Positions 1 to 7,040 of a DNA stretch of 14,151 nt are shown here, piece after piece (within the stretch, counting starts at the first letter, position 1; each line of letters starts with the position of its first letter). Made by a program: the position numbers and the translations under genes. The notes beneath the pieces were generated by a model. That model saw nothing but the letters and a program-made list of their open reading frames with translations. It ran no database searches and was not told the origin of the DNA. Origin of the DNA: Modestobacter sp. (lineage in GTDB: Bacteria; Actinomycetota; Actinomycetes; Mycobacteriales; Geodermatophilaceae); contig JAOPVN010000368.1 in assembly GCA_025966175.1 (NCBI GenBank), positions 1-14,151 on the forward strand, in the 5' to 3' direction.

Positions 1-992
1 CCGGCCGCGTGGTGCGCCAGCCGCCGGTCGTCGTGCCCGCCGCGGGCCCGCAGCGCGACCAGCGCCCGGGCGTGCAGCGTGCTCGCGGCCGCCGGGGCCA
101 GCCGCTCCTCGACCGACCGCCGGGCCAGCTCGTGCCGGAAGCCCCACCCGTCCGCGTCGCCGACCAGGGTGCCGGCCCGCACGCACTCGTCGACCGCCGC
201 ACCGGGCTCGCCGGAGACCTCGGCGAGCAGCTCGAGGTCGGCCCGCTGGCCGAGCACGGCCGCGGTGTCCAGGACGTGCTGCCCGGCAGCCGAGAGCCCG
301 GAGGTCCGGGCGAGCACGGCGTCGCGGACGGTCGCCGGGAGGTCCAGGGCCCCGACCGCCACCAGCTCGGTGACGAAGAACGGGTTCCCGTCGGTGGTGC
401 GGTGCAGCTGCCCGACGTCCAGCGGGGACCCGGCCTGCTCCACCAGCCGGCGCACCCCGGCGACGCTGAGCGGCACCAGCTGCACCCGGTGCACCCCCGG
501 TGCCGTGGCCAGCTCACCGAGCAGGGTCGCGAGCGGGTGGCCCGGTGGCACCTCGTCCTCCCGGGAGGTGGCGACCACGAGCAGCGGCAGGTCGGTCAGC
601 CGCCGGCCGAGGTAGCGCAGCAGGTCCAGGGTGGCCTCGTCCGCCCAGTGCACGTCCTCGAGCACGAGCAGCGTCGGAGCACCCGACAGCACGCCGCGCA
701 GCCGGCGGAACAGCGCCGGGCGCTGCACGTCCGTCCCCGCGTCCTCCACGACGTCGGCCAGCTCGGGCACCGCGTCGGTGAACGGCCCGAGGGCGGCCGC
801 CGTCGCCACGCTGTCGCAGGCCCCCCGGCGCACGGCGAGCCGACCGTGGGCGACCTCGGTCAGCGCGGCGACCACCGACGTCTTGCCGATGCCCGCCTCG
901 CCGGTCAGGAAGACCAACCGCCCGGAGCCGGCCGCGGCGTCGTCGAGGAGCCCCGTCAGCCGGCCGAGGACGTGCTCCCGTTCGATGAGCAC
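1..992 (-). CDS. LuxR/MalT-type AAA ATPase transcriptional regulator, N-terminal part (runs off left edge)
   Basis: An open minus-strand frame of about 330 codons has no stop before base 1, so only the N-terminal part is seen. The protein starts LIEREHVLGRL. It has a Walker A GEAGIGKT (residues about 31-38), a Walker B LLVLED followed by VHWADE (about 108-119), an SR sensor-like segment (ATSRED) and the GNPFFVTEL motif typical of large LuxR (LAL) ATPase regulators. The family normally continues with TPR-like repeats and a C-terminal LuxR helix-turn-helix, which would lie outside the window. I chose GTG at 992 because an AGGGG sequence lies about 11 bp upstream and the frame then begins directly with the conserved ERE..L..L segment. 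The nearby ATG at 1000 is out of frame. Such proteins are ATP-binding signal-responsive transcription factors; the target genes are unknown. It is divergent from the SnoaL-like gene. Confidence 0.85.
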   Translation of the reverse strand, partial: MLIEREHVLGRLTGLLDDAAAGSGRLVFLTGEAGIGKTSVVAALTEVAHGRLAVRRGACDSVATAAALGPFTDAVPELADVVEDAGTDVQRPALFRRLRGVLSGAPTLLVLEDVHWADEATLDLLRYLGRRLTDLPLLVVATSREDEVPPGHPLATLLGELATAPGVHRVQLVPLSVAGVRRLVEQAGSPLDVGQLHRTTDGNPFFVTELVAVGALDLPATVRDAVLARTSGLSAAGQHVLDTAAVLGQRADLELLAEVSGEPGAAVDECVRAGTLVGDADGWGFRHELARRSVEERLAPAAASTLHARALVALRARGGHDDRRLAHHAA

Positions 993-1198
993 ACCGTCAT
1001 TGCAGCCCCTCGCGCTCCGCGGCGGAACCGCTTCCTGCGCCGCTCGGCAAGCGCTCCCTACACCTGGTCAGCGCGCCGCTTCGGGTGACCACGCCGCGCC
1101 CGGTCGTACGTGCTCCCGTACCGGCGCGCGGTTCCCGGGGGAGCCCGGCCGGACTAGCGTCGCCCGCCCTGGTACCTCCAGCAGGCGGGGAGAGGCTC
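993..1198. other. Divergent intergenic region between regulator and SnoaL-like gene
   Basis: These 206 bp separate two divergent starts. They contain a perfect short palindrome GCGG-AA-CCGC (1022-1031) and a possible -10 box for the plus-strand gene. No coding frame here is convincing; the reading frames crossing it in both directions are GC-driven extensions of neighbouring frames. Confidence 0.4.
1132..1160 (+). promoter_or_regulatory. Possible promoter of the SnoaL-like gene
   Basis: TTCCCG (1132-1137) and TAGCGT (1155-1160) are 17 bp apart and lie about 39 bp upstream of the ATG at 1199. The same TAGCGT hexamer occurs in front of the ABC-2/TetR cassette at 4845-4850. The -35 match is weak, so this is tentative. 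Confidence 0.3.
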
Positions 1199-1603
1199 AT
1201 GGCACGCGGCGTCGCACTCACCGACATCCACCCGGCCGTCGCGGCGGGGATCAACGACCAGGACCTGGACGGCCTCATGGCGTTGTACGCGCCGGACGCG
1301 GCCCTGGTCCTGCTGGACGGCTCGGTGGTGACCGGGACGGAGGCGATCCGGGAGCAGTACGCGGGGATCCTCGAGTTGCAGGGCCGGATGACGCTGCGCA
1401 CTCGCTACGCCCTCGAGATCGGTGACCTCGCCGTACTGAGCAACGAGTGGACGCTCACCGCCGGCGACCAGAGGATGTCCGCGGTCACCCATGAGGTCGC
1501 CCGGCGCCAGTCCGAGGGCGGCTGGTTGTACGTCATCGACCATCCCTTCGCCGGCCTGGAGCCGGAGGAGGCGGCCGCGTACGCCGCGGCGATGGAGGCC
1601 TAG
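1199..1603 (+). CDS. SnoaL-like/DUF4440 (NTF2-fold) domain protein
   Basis: A 134-residue protein. The start is ATG at 1199, preceded by GGGGAGAG about 3-4 bp upstream; an in-frame extension back to 1085 exists but has no comparable ribosome site. The sequence follows the pattern of small NTF2-fold proteins of the YybH/DUF4440/SnoaL type. There is an N-terminal helix with D..GL..LYAPDA (residues about 22-35), then LLDGSVVTGTEAIREQY, alternating beta strands, and a C-terminal GGWLYVIDHPF typical of these proteins. Members are usually cytoplasmic single-domain proteins that bind small ligands or act as isomerases or cyclases; no substrate can be assigned. There is no signal peptide. The stop lies 8 bp from the converging methyltransferase stop. 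Confidence 0.85.
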   Translation: MARGVALTDIHPAVAAGINDQDLDGLMALYAPDAALVLLDGSVVTGTEAIREQYAGILELQGRMTLRTRYALEIGDLAVLSNEWTLTAGDQRMSAVTHEVARRQSEGGWLYVIDHPFAGLEPEEAAAYAAAMEA

Positions 1604-1611
1604 GTCCGGGT

Positions 1612-2439
1612 TCAGCGCAGGGTGGCGAAGGCGACCGCAGCGGCCGCGGCGACCCCGAGCGAGTCGACGCCGGTCCGCATCGGGATCCGGGCCCGCACCT
1701 GGGCGGCCTGCTGGGCCGCCGGGGTGAGCCCCGGTCCCTCCGCGCCGAGCAGCACGGCGGTGCGCGGGTGCGCCCGGGGATCGACGTCCGTCACGTCGAT
1801 CGCGTCGTCCGCCGGGGTGAGCGCGACGGTGCGGTAGCCGGCCTGGTGCAGCCGGTCCAGGCCGCCGGGCCAGTCGCCGAGCACCGCGATCGGCAGCGTC
1901 AGCACGTGCCCCATCGACACCCGCACGCACCGCCGGTAGAGAGGGTCGGCGCAGTGCGGGTCCAGCAGCAGACCGTCGATGCCCAGCGCCACCGCCGACC
2001 GGGCGATCGACCCGATGTTCTCGTGGTCGTTGAGCCCCTCCAGCACGGCCAGCCGGCGCGGTGCCGCCGGATCGGGGCCGGTGATCAGGGCGTCCAGGTC
2101 CGGCGGCGGGAGCCGGTCGGCGGAGGCGAGGACCCCGCGGGTGAGCCGGAAACCGATCACCTCCGAGAGCACCCACCGGTCGGCCTCGTAGGCCGCCACG
2201 CCCTCGGGCAGGTCCAGGTCGGCGACCCGGCCGGGGATGCCGAAGACGGCGCGCACCGGGTAGGGCGAGGCGAGCAGCCGCTCCACCGCCGGCACGCCCT
2301 CCACGATGACCGGCCCGGTGCCACGCTCGGTGCCCGGCCGGCGGTCGCCGGCGACCAGGTCGCGGAAGTCGGCCACCCGCTCGTCGGCCGGGTCGGTGAT
2401 CAGTTCGGGCGCACGCACGCCGAGGATCATCCCCGGCAT
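1612..2439 (-). CDS. TrmH/SpoU-family RNA 2'-O-methyltransferase
   Basis: A 275-residue protein with the two-part layout of SpoU/TrmH enzymes. The N-terminal L30e-like substrate-binding region (about 1-110) contains VIVEGVPAVERLL. The SPOUT catalytic domain carries the three motifs: motif 1 NDHENIGSIARSA (from residue 137, with the invariant N and R), motif 2 LLGAEGPGL (about 228-236) and motif 3 IPMRTGVDSLGVAAAAAVAF (about 252-271). The family transfers methyl from S-adenosylmethionine to a ribose 2'-OH of rRNA or tRNA; which RNA is modified cannot be told, and some relatives give thiopeptide resistance. Two starts are possible: ATG 2439, or ATG 2430, which is better placed (9 bp) after a GGAG. 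The 3' end faces the SnoaL-like gene 8 bp away. Confidence 0.93.
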   Translation of the reverse strand: MPGMILGVRAPELITDPADERVADFRDLVAGDRRPGTERGTGPVIVEGVPAVERLLASPYPVRAVFGIPGRVADLDLPEGVAAYEADRWVLSEVIGFRLTRGVLASADRLPPPDLDALITGPDPAAPRRLAVLEGLNDHENIGSIARSAVALGIDGLLLDPHCADPLYRRCVRVSMGHVLTLPIAVLGDWPGGLDRLHQAGYRTVALTPADDAIDVTDVDPRAHPRTAVLLGAEGPGLTPAAQQAAQVRARIPMRTGVDSLGVAAAAAVAFATLR

Positions 2440-2676
2440 CTCCGGCGTCGCCCGCGCCCGGGCCCTCGTCCTCGGCCGCTGGCCGGTCGACTCGCTGCCC
2501 GGCCGACCCGTCCCGGCCGGATGGCGGCCTCCCCCGGACGTACTGGGCCCTGGCGCTGTGGGCGGTGGTCCCGCTGCTGGTCATCGCCCTGGTCGACGTG
2601 ATCGGCCGCCGCGACGCCCGACCCGGGCTACGGTGTCCGGCGGCCCCCTCCCTGGGGTGCCGACACGCTCGGGGGT
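2440..2676 (+). other. Intergenic region with a start-less membrane-like reading frame
   Basis: The gap holds no recognisable complete gene. On the plus strand one frame stays open from just after a TGA near 2398 to a TGA at about 2702. It encodes a Pro/Ser-rich stretch, then a clear hydrophobic segment beginning TYWALALWAVVPLLVIALVD (about 2542-2600), then a basic GRRD. The frame has no ATG, GTG or TTG before the hydrophobic segment; the first GTG lies inside it. It could be a remnant of a small single-pass membrane protein or a chance frame in GC-rich DNA. A TACGGT hexamer (2629-2634) and a short C-run/G-run inverted repeat (about 2641-2660) precede the next gene. Confidence 0.3.
2629..2634 (+). 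promoter_or_regulatory. Possible -10 box for the GGDEF-EAL gene
   Basis: TACGGT lies 42 bp upstream of the GTG at 2677 and matches the TANNNT pattern of actinobacterial -10 boxes. I see no clear -35 box at 17-19 bp, so the call is weak. Confidence 0.2.
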
Positions 2677-4794
2677 GTGCAGCTGGTCACCGGAGCGGCC
2701 GATGACGTCGGCATGGAGCGGACGACGGACGACGGGACCACCCCCGTCCGCTGGGCCGCCTTCACGCGTCTGGCCGCCGCGATGGCGCTGCTGGGGCTGG
2801 CGGTCGGCGTGTCGTTCCCGCTCTTGGCCGAGTACCTCGGCGTGCTGCCCGACGGCGCCGCGAGCCCGCGGCTCCTCACGGTCTCGCTGGGCATGGGCCT
2901 CGTGCTGGGCGCCGCCAACTGGCTGCTGACCCGGCACGTCATCGGGATCCGGCTGCGGCTGCTCGCCGGCCGGATCACCGAGGTCGCGCACACCGTCGGC
3001 AACCCGGTCGCCTCCGCCTCGGGAGCTGCCCGACCGGCGGCGGACCTGGCGCTCCCGGTGCGTTCCTCCGACGACCTGGGCACCGCCGCGACCGCCTTCA
3101 ACGACCTGCTCGCCGCACTGGACCGGGAGCGCCGCTTCCGGTCGGTGGTGCACGCGACGAACGACGTGATCGTGCTGCTCACCCCCGGCGGCCACGTCTC
3201 CTTCGTCTCCGACTCGGTCGCCGGGGTGCTCGGCTGGTCCCGCGAGCAGCTGGTGGGCCGGCACGCCGGCGAGTTCCTGTACGCGGAGGACGACCACCTG
3301 TTCACCGCCACCGGGGCGCCGATCACCCACGACGGCGAGCCCTCGCAGGTCTTCGCGGTCCGGGTCCGGCACCGGGACGGCGGCTGGCGGCACCTGGAGG
3401 TCAGCTCCTCCGACCGGCGCGACGACCCGGACATCGGCGCGCTCCTGCTGACCGCGCGGGACGTCACCGAGCGGCTGGAGCTGCAGCACCGGCTGGCCCA
3501 CCAGGCGACGCACGACGCGCTGACCGGCCTGCCCAACCGCGCCGCGGTGCTGGCCCGCGGGGAGGAGCTGCTGACCGGGTCGACCGGCTCGGCCCGGCTC
3601 GCGGTGCTGCTGATGGACCTGGACCGGTTCAAGGAGGTCAACGACACCCTGGGGCACAGCTACGGGGACCGCCTCCTGGCCCAGGTCGGACCGCGGCTCC
3701 GGCCGCTGGTGCGCGACGTGGACATGGTGGCCCGGCTCGGCGGGGACGAGTTCGCCGTGCTCCTGCCGGACGTGACCGTCGCCGAGGCCCAGGCGGCGGC
3801 CGCGCGCCTGCACGCCGCGCTCGGCACCCCCTTCCTGGTCGACGGTCTCGCCCTCGACGTGGACGTCAGCATCGGCGTGGCGGTCTGCGGGGACGGTCCG
3901 ACGGACGTCGGCACCCTGCTGCGCCAGGCCGACATCGCGATGTACGCGGCCAAGGAGCAGCAGGCCGGCGTACAGGTCTACGACCCGCTCTCCGACGGCA
4001 ACGACCGCAGCCGCCTGGTGCTGCTGTCCGAGCTGCGCCGGGGCCTGGCCGCCGGCCAGCTGGTGGTGCACTACCAGCCCAAGGTGGCTCTCGACGACGG
4101 CACCGTGGTGGGCGTCGAGGCGCTGGTGCGGTGGCAGCACCCCGTCCGCGGGCTGCTGGCGCCCGTGGGCTTCCTCGCGGCCGTCGAGCGCACCGCGCTG
4201 ATCGAGCCGCTGACCGACGCGGTGCTCGACGCCGCCCTGGCCCAGGTGCGGGCCTGGACCGAGGAGGGGCTGACCGTCCCGGTCGCGGTGAACCTCTCCG
4301 CCCGCTCGCTCGCCCGGGTCGACCTCCCCGACCGGATACTCGACCGGTTGACCCGCCACGGCGTACCCGCGCGCCTGCTGCGCCTGGAGATCACCGAGAG
4401 CGCCCTGCTGGCCGAGCCGGCGCGCGCCCGGGAGGTGCTCCGCCGGCTGCACAGCGCGGGGGTGGGCATCTCCATCGACGACTTCGGCACGGGTTACTCC
4501 TCGATGGGCCATCTCAAGCACCTGCCGGTGGACGAGCTCAAGGTCGACCGCAGCTACGTGTCGGAGATGTCGACGTCGAGCGAGGACGCCGCACTGGTGC
4601 GCTCGGTCATCGACCTCGGTCACGAGCTGGGCATGACCGTCGTCGCCGAGGGCGTCGAGGACGCCGCGACGGTCCAGGCGCTGATCGACCTGCGGTGCGA
4701 CGTCGCCCAGGGCTTCTGGTTCTGCCCGCCCGGCCCCGCGGCGGACGTCACCGCGTTCCTGCACTCGGCCAGCGCAGCCCCCGACCTCGCCTGA
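2677..4794 (+). CDS. Membrane-bound PAS-GGDEF-EAL protein (c-di-GMP cyclase/phosphodiesterase)
   Basis: A 705-residue protein from GTG 2677; ATG 2713, 12 codons later, is the alternative, and neither has a strong Shine-Dalgarno. The order is: membrane segments at about 32-54 and 66-86, a HAMP-like linker (about 87-147), a PAS domain (about 151-265), GGDEF (about 275-435) and EAL (about 445-695). The cyclase motif is intact (GGDEF 355-359) and has an inhibitory-site RxxD (R346-D349) five residues before it. The phosphodiesterase residues are also all visible: E481 of EAL, N539, E571, D601-D602, K622, E658 and Q678. So neither half looks degenerate, and both making and breaking of c-di-GMP are possible; the net direction cannot be read from sequence. 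The PAS domain suggests cytoplasmic sensing. It appears monocistronic, ending 90 bp before the ABC cassette. Confidence 0.95.
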   Translation: MQLVTGAADDVGMERTTDDGTTPVRWAAFTRLAAAMALLGLAVGVSFPLLAEYLGVLPDGAASPRLLTVSLGMGLVLGAANWLLTRHVIGIRLRLLAGRITEVAHTVGNPVASASGAARPAADLALPVRSSDDLGTAATAFNDLLAALDRERRFRSVVHATNDVIVLLTPGGHVSFVSDSVAGVLGWSREQLVGRHAGEFLYAEDDHLFTATGAPITHDGEPSQVFAVRVRHRDGGWRHLEVSSSDRRDDPDIGALLLTARDVTERLELQHRLAHQATHDALTGLPNRAAVLARGEELLTGSTGSARLAVLLMDLDRFKEVNDTLGHSYGDRLLAQVGPRLRPLVRDVDMVARLGGDEFAVLLPDVTVAEAQAAAARLHAALGTPFLVDGLALDVDVSIGVAVCGDGPTDVGTLLRQADIAMYAAKEQQAGVQVYDPLSDGNDRSRLVLLSELRRGLAAGQLVVHYQPKVALDDGTVVGVEALVRWQHPVRGLLAPVGFLAAVERTALIEPLTDAVLDAALAQVRAWTEEGLTVPVAVNLSARSLARVDLPDRILDRLTRHGVPARLLRLEITESALLAEPARAREVLRRLHSAGVGISIDDFGTGYSSMGHLKHLPVDELKVDRSYVSEMSTSSEDAALVRSVIDLGHELGMTVVAEGVEDAATVQALIDLRCDVAQGFWFCPPGPAADVTAFLHSASAAPDLA

Positions 4795-4820
4795 CCGGCG
4801 CCCTCCGGGTGCCCGTGCCC

Positions 4821-4850
4821 TTGCCCGGGCCGGCACAACTCATCTAGCGT
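4821..4850 (+). promoter_or_regulatory. Promoter of the ABC-2/TetR cassette
   Basis: TTGCCC (4821-4826) and TAGCGT (4845-4850) are 18 bp apart, giving a predicted transcript start near 4857, about 28 bp before the ATG at 4885. The -10 box sits inside the inverted repeat described separately, so a protein bound there would block polymerase. Confidence 0.5.
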
Positions 4851-4874
4851 TGAGTTCATTCCTCGTTGAGTTGT
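4835..4874. promoter_or_regulatory. Probable TetR operator: three AACTCA/TGAGTT half-sites
   Basis: AACTCA (4837-4842) and TGAGTT (4851-4856) form a palindrome with an 8-bp centre that holds most of the -10 box. A second copy of CGTTGAGTT (4848-4856) lies at 4864-4872, 16 bp downstream, and extends the outer symmetry to ACAACTCA (4835-4842) with TGAGTTGT (4867-4874). Two same-face dyads over a promoter in front of a cassette that encodes a TetR protein fit an autoregulatory operator. Binding by that protein is inference. Confidence 0.55.
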
Positions 4875-4884
4875 GGAGGCCGGC

Positions 4885-5607
4885 ATGGACGCCGCTGTCA
4901 CCGTCACCGATCTGGTCGTGCACCGCGGTGCCCGTCGGGTGTTGCACGAGGTGAGCTGCACCGTTCCTCCGGGCCGGGTCACCGGCCTGCTCGGGCCCAG
5001 CGGCAGCGGGAAGAGCACGCTGATGCGCGCGATCGTGGGCGTGCAGCAGGTCCGCTCCGGGAGCGTGACCGTGCTCGGCCGGCCCGCCGGGGCCGCCGGG
5101 CTCCGCCCCCGGGTCGGCTACGTCACCCAGGCCCCCAGCGTCTACGCCGACCTGACCGTCCGGGAGAACGCCCGCTACTTCGCCGCGCTCTACGGGCGCG
5201 GTGCCGCCGCTGCCGACACGGCGATCGCCGACGTGGGCCTGGCCGATGCCGCCGGCCAGCTGGTCGAGGACCTCTCCGGCGGCCAGCGCGGCCGGGCGTC
5301 GCTGGCCTGCGCCCTGGTCGGCGAGCCCGAGCTGCTGGTGCTCGACGAGCCGACCGTCGGGCTGGACCCCGTGCTGCGGGTGGAGCTGTGGAGCCGCTTC
5401 CACGAGCTGGCCGACGCCGGGACGACGCTGGTCGTCTCCAGCCACGTGATGGACGAGGCCGCCCGTTGCGACCGCCTGCTGCTGTTGCGCGAGGGCCGGT
5501 TGCTCAGCGACTCCACCCCCGCGGAGCTGCGCACCCGGACCGGCACCGACGACCTGGAGGAGGCGTTCCTCTCCCTGGTGCGCGCCGGTGAGGAGGTGCC
5601 GGCATGA
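4885..5607 (+). CDS. ABC-2 type exporter, ATP-binding protein
   Basis: A 240-residue nucleotide-binding protein. The ATG at 4885 follows GGAGG (4875-4879) by 5 bp. All ABC motifs are present: Walker A GPSGSGKST (37-45), a Q-loop in GYVTQAPS, signature LSGGQ (130-134), Walker B LLVLDEP (Glu155 catalytic) and the H-loop His187. The short C-terminal tail (RTGTDDLEEAFLSLV) is typical of ATPases that pair with ABC-2 permeases in drug or lipid export (DrrA/YadG-like). It would sit on the cytoplasmic face with the permease encoded next, whose start overlaps this stop by ATGA. It is the first gene of the array and is read from the operator-controlled promoter. The substrate is unknown. Confidence 0.93.
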   Translation: MDAAVTVTDLVVHRGARRVLHEVSCTVPPGRVTGLLGPSGSGKSTLMRAIVGVQQVRSGSVTVLGRPAGAAGLRPRVGYVTQAPSVYADLTVRENARYFAALYGRGAAAADTAIADVGLADAAGQLVEDLSGGQRGRASLACALVGEPELLVLDEPTVGLDPVLRVELWSRFHELADAGTTLVVSSHVMDEAARCDRLLLLREGRLLSDSTPAELRTRTGTDDLEEAFLSLVRAGEEVPA

Positions 5608-6395
5608 CCGCCGCGACGACCCACCGGCCGCCCGCTCCGCTCAGTCCCCGGCTGACCACAGCCACGACGGCGCGGGTGCTGCGCCAACTGCGGCACGACC
5701 ACCGCACGGTCGCGATGCTGCTGGTGCTGCCCAGCGCCCTGCTCGGGCTGCTCTACCTGGTCTGGTCCGACGTCCCCGTTCGGCCCGGCCAGCCGGAGAC
5801 GTTCGACCGGATCGGGCTGACCCTGCTCGGCGTCTTCCCCTTCGTGGTGATGTTCCTGGTGACCAGCATCGCGATGCTCCGCGAGCGCACCTCCGGCACG
5901 CTCGAACGGCTGCTGACCACCCCGCTGTCCCGGCCGGACCTGCTGCTGGGCTACGGGGCCGCGTTCGGCCTGGCCGCGGCGGCGCAGGCCCTCGTCACGG
6001 TCACCGTGGCGACGACGGTCTACGACCTGGACGTGGCCGGTCCGCTCGTCCTCGTCGTCCTGATCGCCGTCGTCGACGCGGTGCTCGGCGTGGCCCTGGG
6101 GCTGCTGGCCAGTGCCTTCGCGCGCAGCGAGTTCCAGGCCGTCCAGTTCATGCCGGTGATCGTGCTGCCGCAGTTCTTCCTCTGCGGGCTGCTGGTGCCG
6201 CGCGAGCAGCTGGCCGGCTGGCTGCAGGTGGTCAGCGACGTGCTGCCGCTGACCTACGCCGTGGACGCCCTGCGGGAGGTCGGCGCCTCCCCCGAGCCGA
6301 CCGGCACGATGTGGGTGGACGTCGGCGTCGTCACCGGCGCCGCGCTGCTGGCCCTGGGGCTGGCGGCGGCCACCCTGCGGAGGAGGACCAGCTGA
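5604..6395 (+). CDS. ABC-2 type transporter permease
   Basis: A 263-residue membrane protein starting at ATG 5604, which overlaps the ATPase stop by 4 bp (ATGA), with GAGGAGG just upstream. Six hydrophobic segments can be placed: about 33-54, 71-92, 113-140, 146-172, 181-199 and 238-258. The motif RERTSGTLERLLTTPLSR in the first cytoplasmic loop and the late FLCGLLVPREQL...L.YAVDALREV region are hallmarks of ABC-2 permeases. Two copies would normally pair with two copies of the upstream ATPase to form an exporter in the cytoplasmic membrane. The gene ends inside the ribosome site and start of the TetR gene, so the three genes look translationally coupled. Confidence 0.92.
   Translation: MTAATTHRPPAPLSPRLTTATTARVLRQLRHDHRTVAMLLVLPSALLGLLYLVWSDVPVRPGQPETFDRIGLTLLGVFPFVVMFLVTSIAMLRERTSGTLERLLTTPLSRPDLLLGYGAAFGLAAAAQALVTVTVATTVYDLDVAGPLVLVVLIAVVDAVLGVALGLLASAFARSEFQAVQFMPVIVLPQFFLCGLLVPREQLAGWLQVVSDVLPLTYAVDALREVGASPEPTGTMWVDVGVVTGAALLALGLAAATLRRRTS
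6381..6387 (+). promoter_or_regulatory. Ribosome binding site that decides the CTG start of tetR
   Basis: AGGAGGA lies 4 bp before CTG at 6392. No ATG, GTG or TTG occurs at suitable spacing in the TetR frame, so this strong site argues for initiation at CTG. It lies within the last codons of the permease. Confidence 0.6.
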
Positions 6396-7030
6396 GCCAG
6401 CCCGCGCGCCGAGCCCGGCCGACCGGGCGGCGCCCCGGCAACCCCGACACCCGGGAGGCGGTGCTCGCCGCGGCGCGCACCGCCTTCGCCGAGCGCGGGT
6501 TCGACGGTGCGTCCATCCGGGTGATCGCGGCCGAGGCCGGCGTCGACCCGGCGCTCGTGCACCACTACTTCGGCAGCAAGGACAAGCTGTTCCTCGCCGC
6601 CGTCGAGGCACCGGCCGACCCCGACGAGCTGCTGCCCGAGGTACTGGCCGGCGGGACGGCGCACCTCGGCGCCAACGTCGTCCGCCTGCTGCTGCGGGTG
6701 TGGGACGGTCCGGGGCGCTCCGCGGGACTGGCCCTGGTGCGCTCGGCGGTCAACAACGAGTGGACCGCGCGGCTGCTCCGGGAGTTCCTGGTCGCCCAGG
6801 TGCTGCGCCGGGTCGTCGACACCCTCGGCCTGCCGGCGGCCGAGGCGGACGCGCGGGCCTCGCTGGTCGCCGCGCAGCTGATCGGCGTGGTCATGACCCG
6901 CTACGTGCTGCAGGTGGAGCCGCTGGCATCCGCCTCCGCGGACGAGCTCGTCGCGGCCGTCGGGCCGACCGTGCAGCGGTACCTCACCGGCGATGTCGAC
7001 CTCCCGGGCGGTGCGGCGACCACCCTCTAG
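6392..7030 (+). CDS. TetR/AcrR-family transcriptional repressor (probable CTG start)
   Basis: A 212-residue protein if read from CTG 6392. That codon overlaps the permease stop as CTGA, mirroring the ATGA overlaps elsewhere in the array. After a basic Pro/Arg/Gly-rich tail come the TetR DNA-binding helices (about 21-67): TREAVLAAARTAFAERGFDG, then ASIRVIAAEAGVDPALVHHYF, then GSKDKLF. The C-terminal ligand-binding half contains VNNEWTARLLREFL and LIGVVMTRYVL, resembling TetR proteins found beside ABC exporters in actinobacteria. The only later in-frame start, GTG at residue 24, would cut into helix 1. It probably represses the cassette through the TTGAGTT/AACTCA cluster at 4835-4874 and is released by an exported compound; that role is inference. 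Confidence 0.9.
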   Translation: MSQPARRARPTGRRPGNPDTREAVLAAARTAFAERGFDGASIRVIAAEAGVDPALVHHYFGSKDKLFLAAVEAPADPDELLPEVLAGGTAHLGANVVRLLLRVWDGPGRSAGLALVRSAVNNEWTARLLREFLVAQVLRRVVDTLGLPAAEADARASLVAAQLIGVVMTRYVLQVEPLASASADELVAAVGPTVQRYLTGDVDLPGGAATTL

Positions 7031-7033
7031 GCT
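7028..7033 (+). promoter_or_regulatory. Possible -10 box for a leaderless transcript of the FtsX exporter
   Basis: TAGGCT starts with the TAG stop codon of tetR and is followed by exactly 7 bases and then the ATG at 7041, the geometry of a leaderless mRNA. The gene has no Shine-Dalgarno, which supports this. A convincing -35 box is not visible. Confidence 0.35.
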
Positions 7034-7040
7034 GCGCGCG

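Noticed and set aside
1022..1035. Palindromes GCGG-AA-CCGC and GGAA-CCGC-TTCC as an operator for the divergent regulator
   Set aside because: Short GC palindromes of this size occur often by chance in such GC-rich DNA, and no second copy supports a binding site.
9..1088. A 359-codon plus-strand frame across the left end
   Set aside because: It is antisense to the LuxR-type ATPase, whose Walker A, Walker B and GNPFF motifs on the minus strand are unmistakable.
2581..4836. A 751-codon minus-strand frame opposite the GGDEF-EAL gene
   Set aside because: Low-complexity, basic, Gly/Gln/Arg-rich translation with no recognisable domain; the plus strand has complete PAS, GGDEF and EAL domains.
5588..6391. 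Upstream extension of the TetR frame through the ABC-2 permease
   Set aside because: This part is in another frame over the permease and is Arg/Gly/Pro-rich. TetR homology begins only after 6392.
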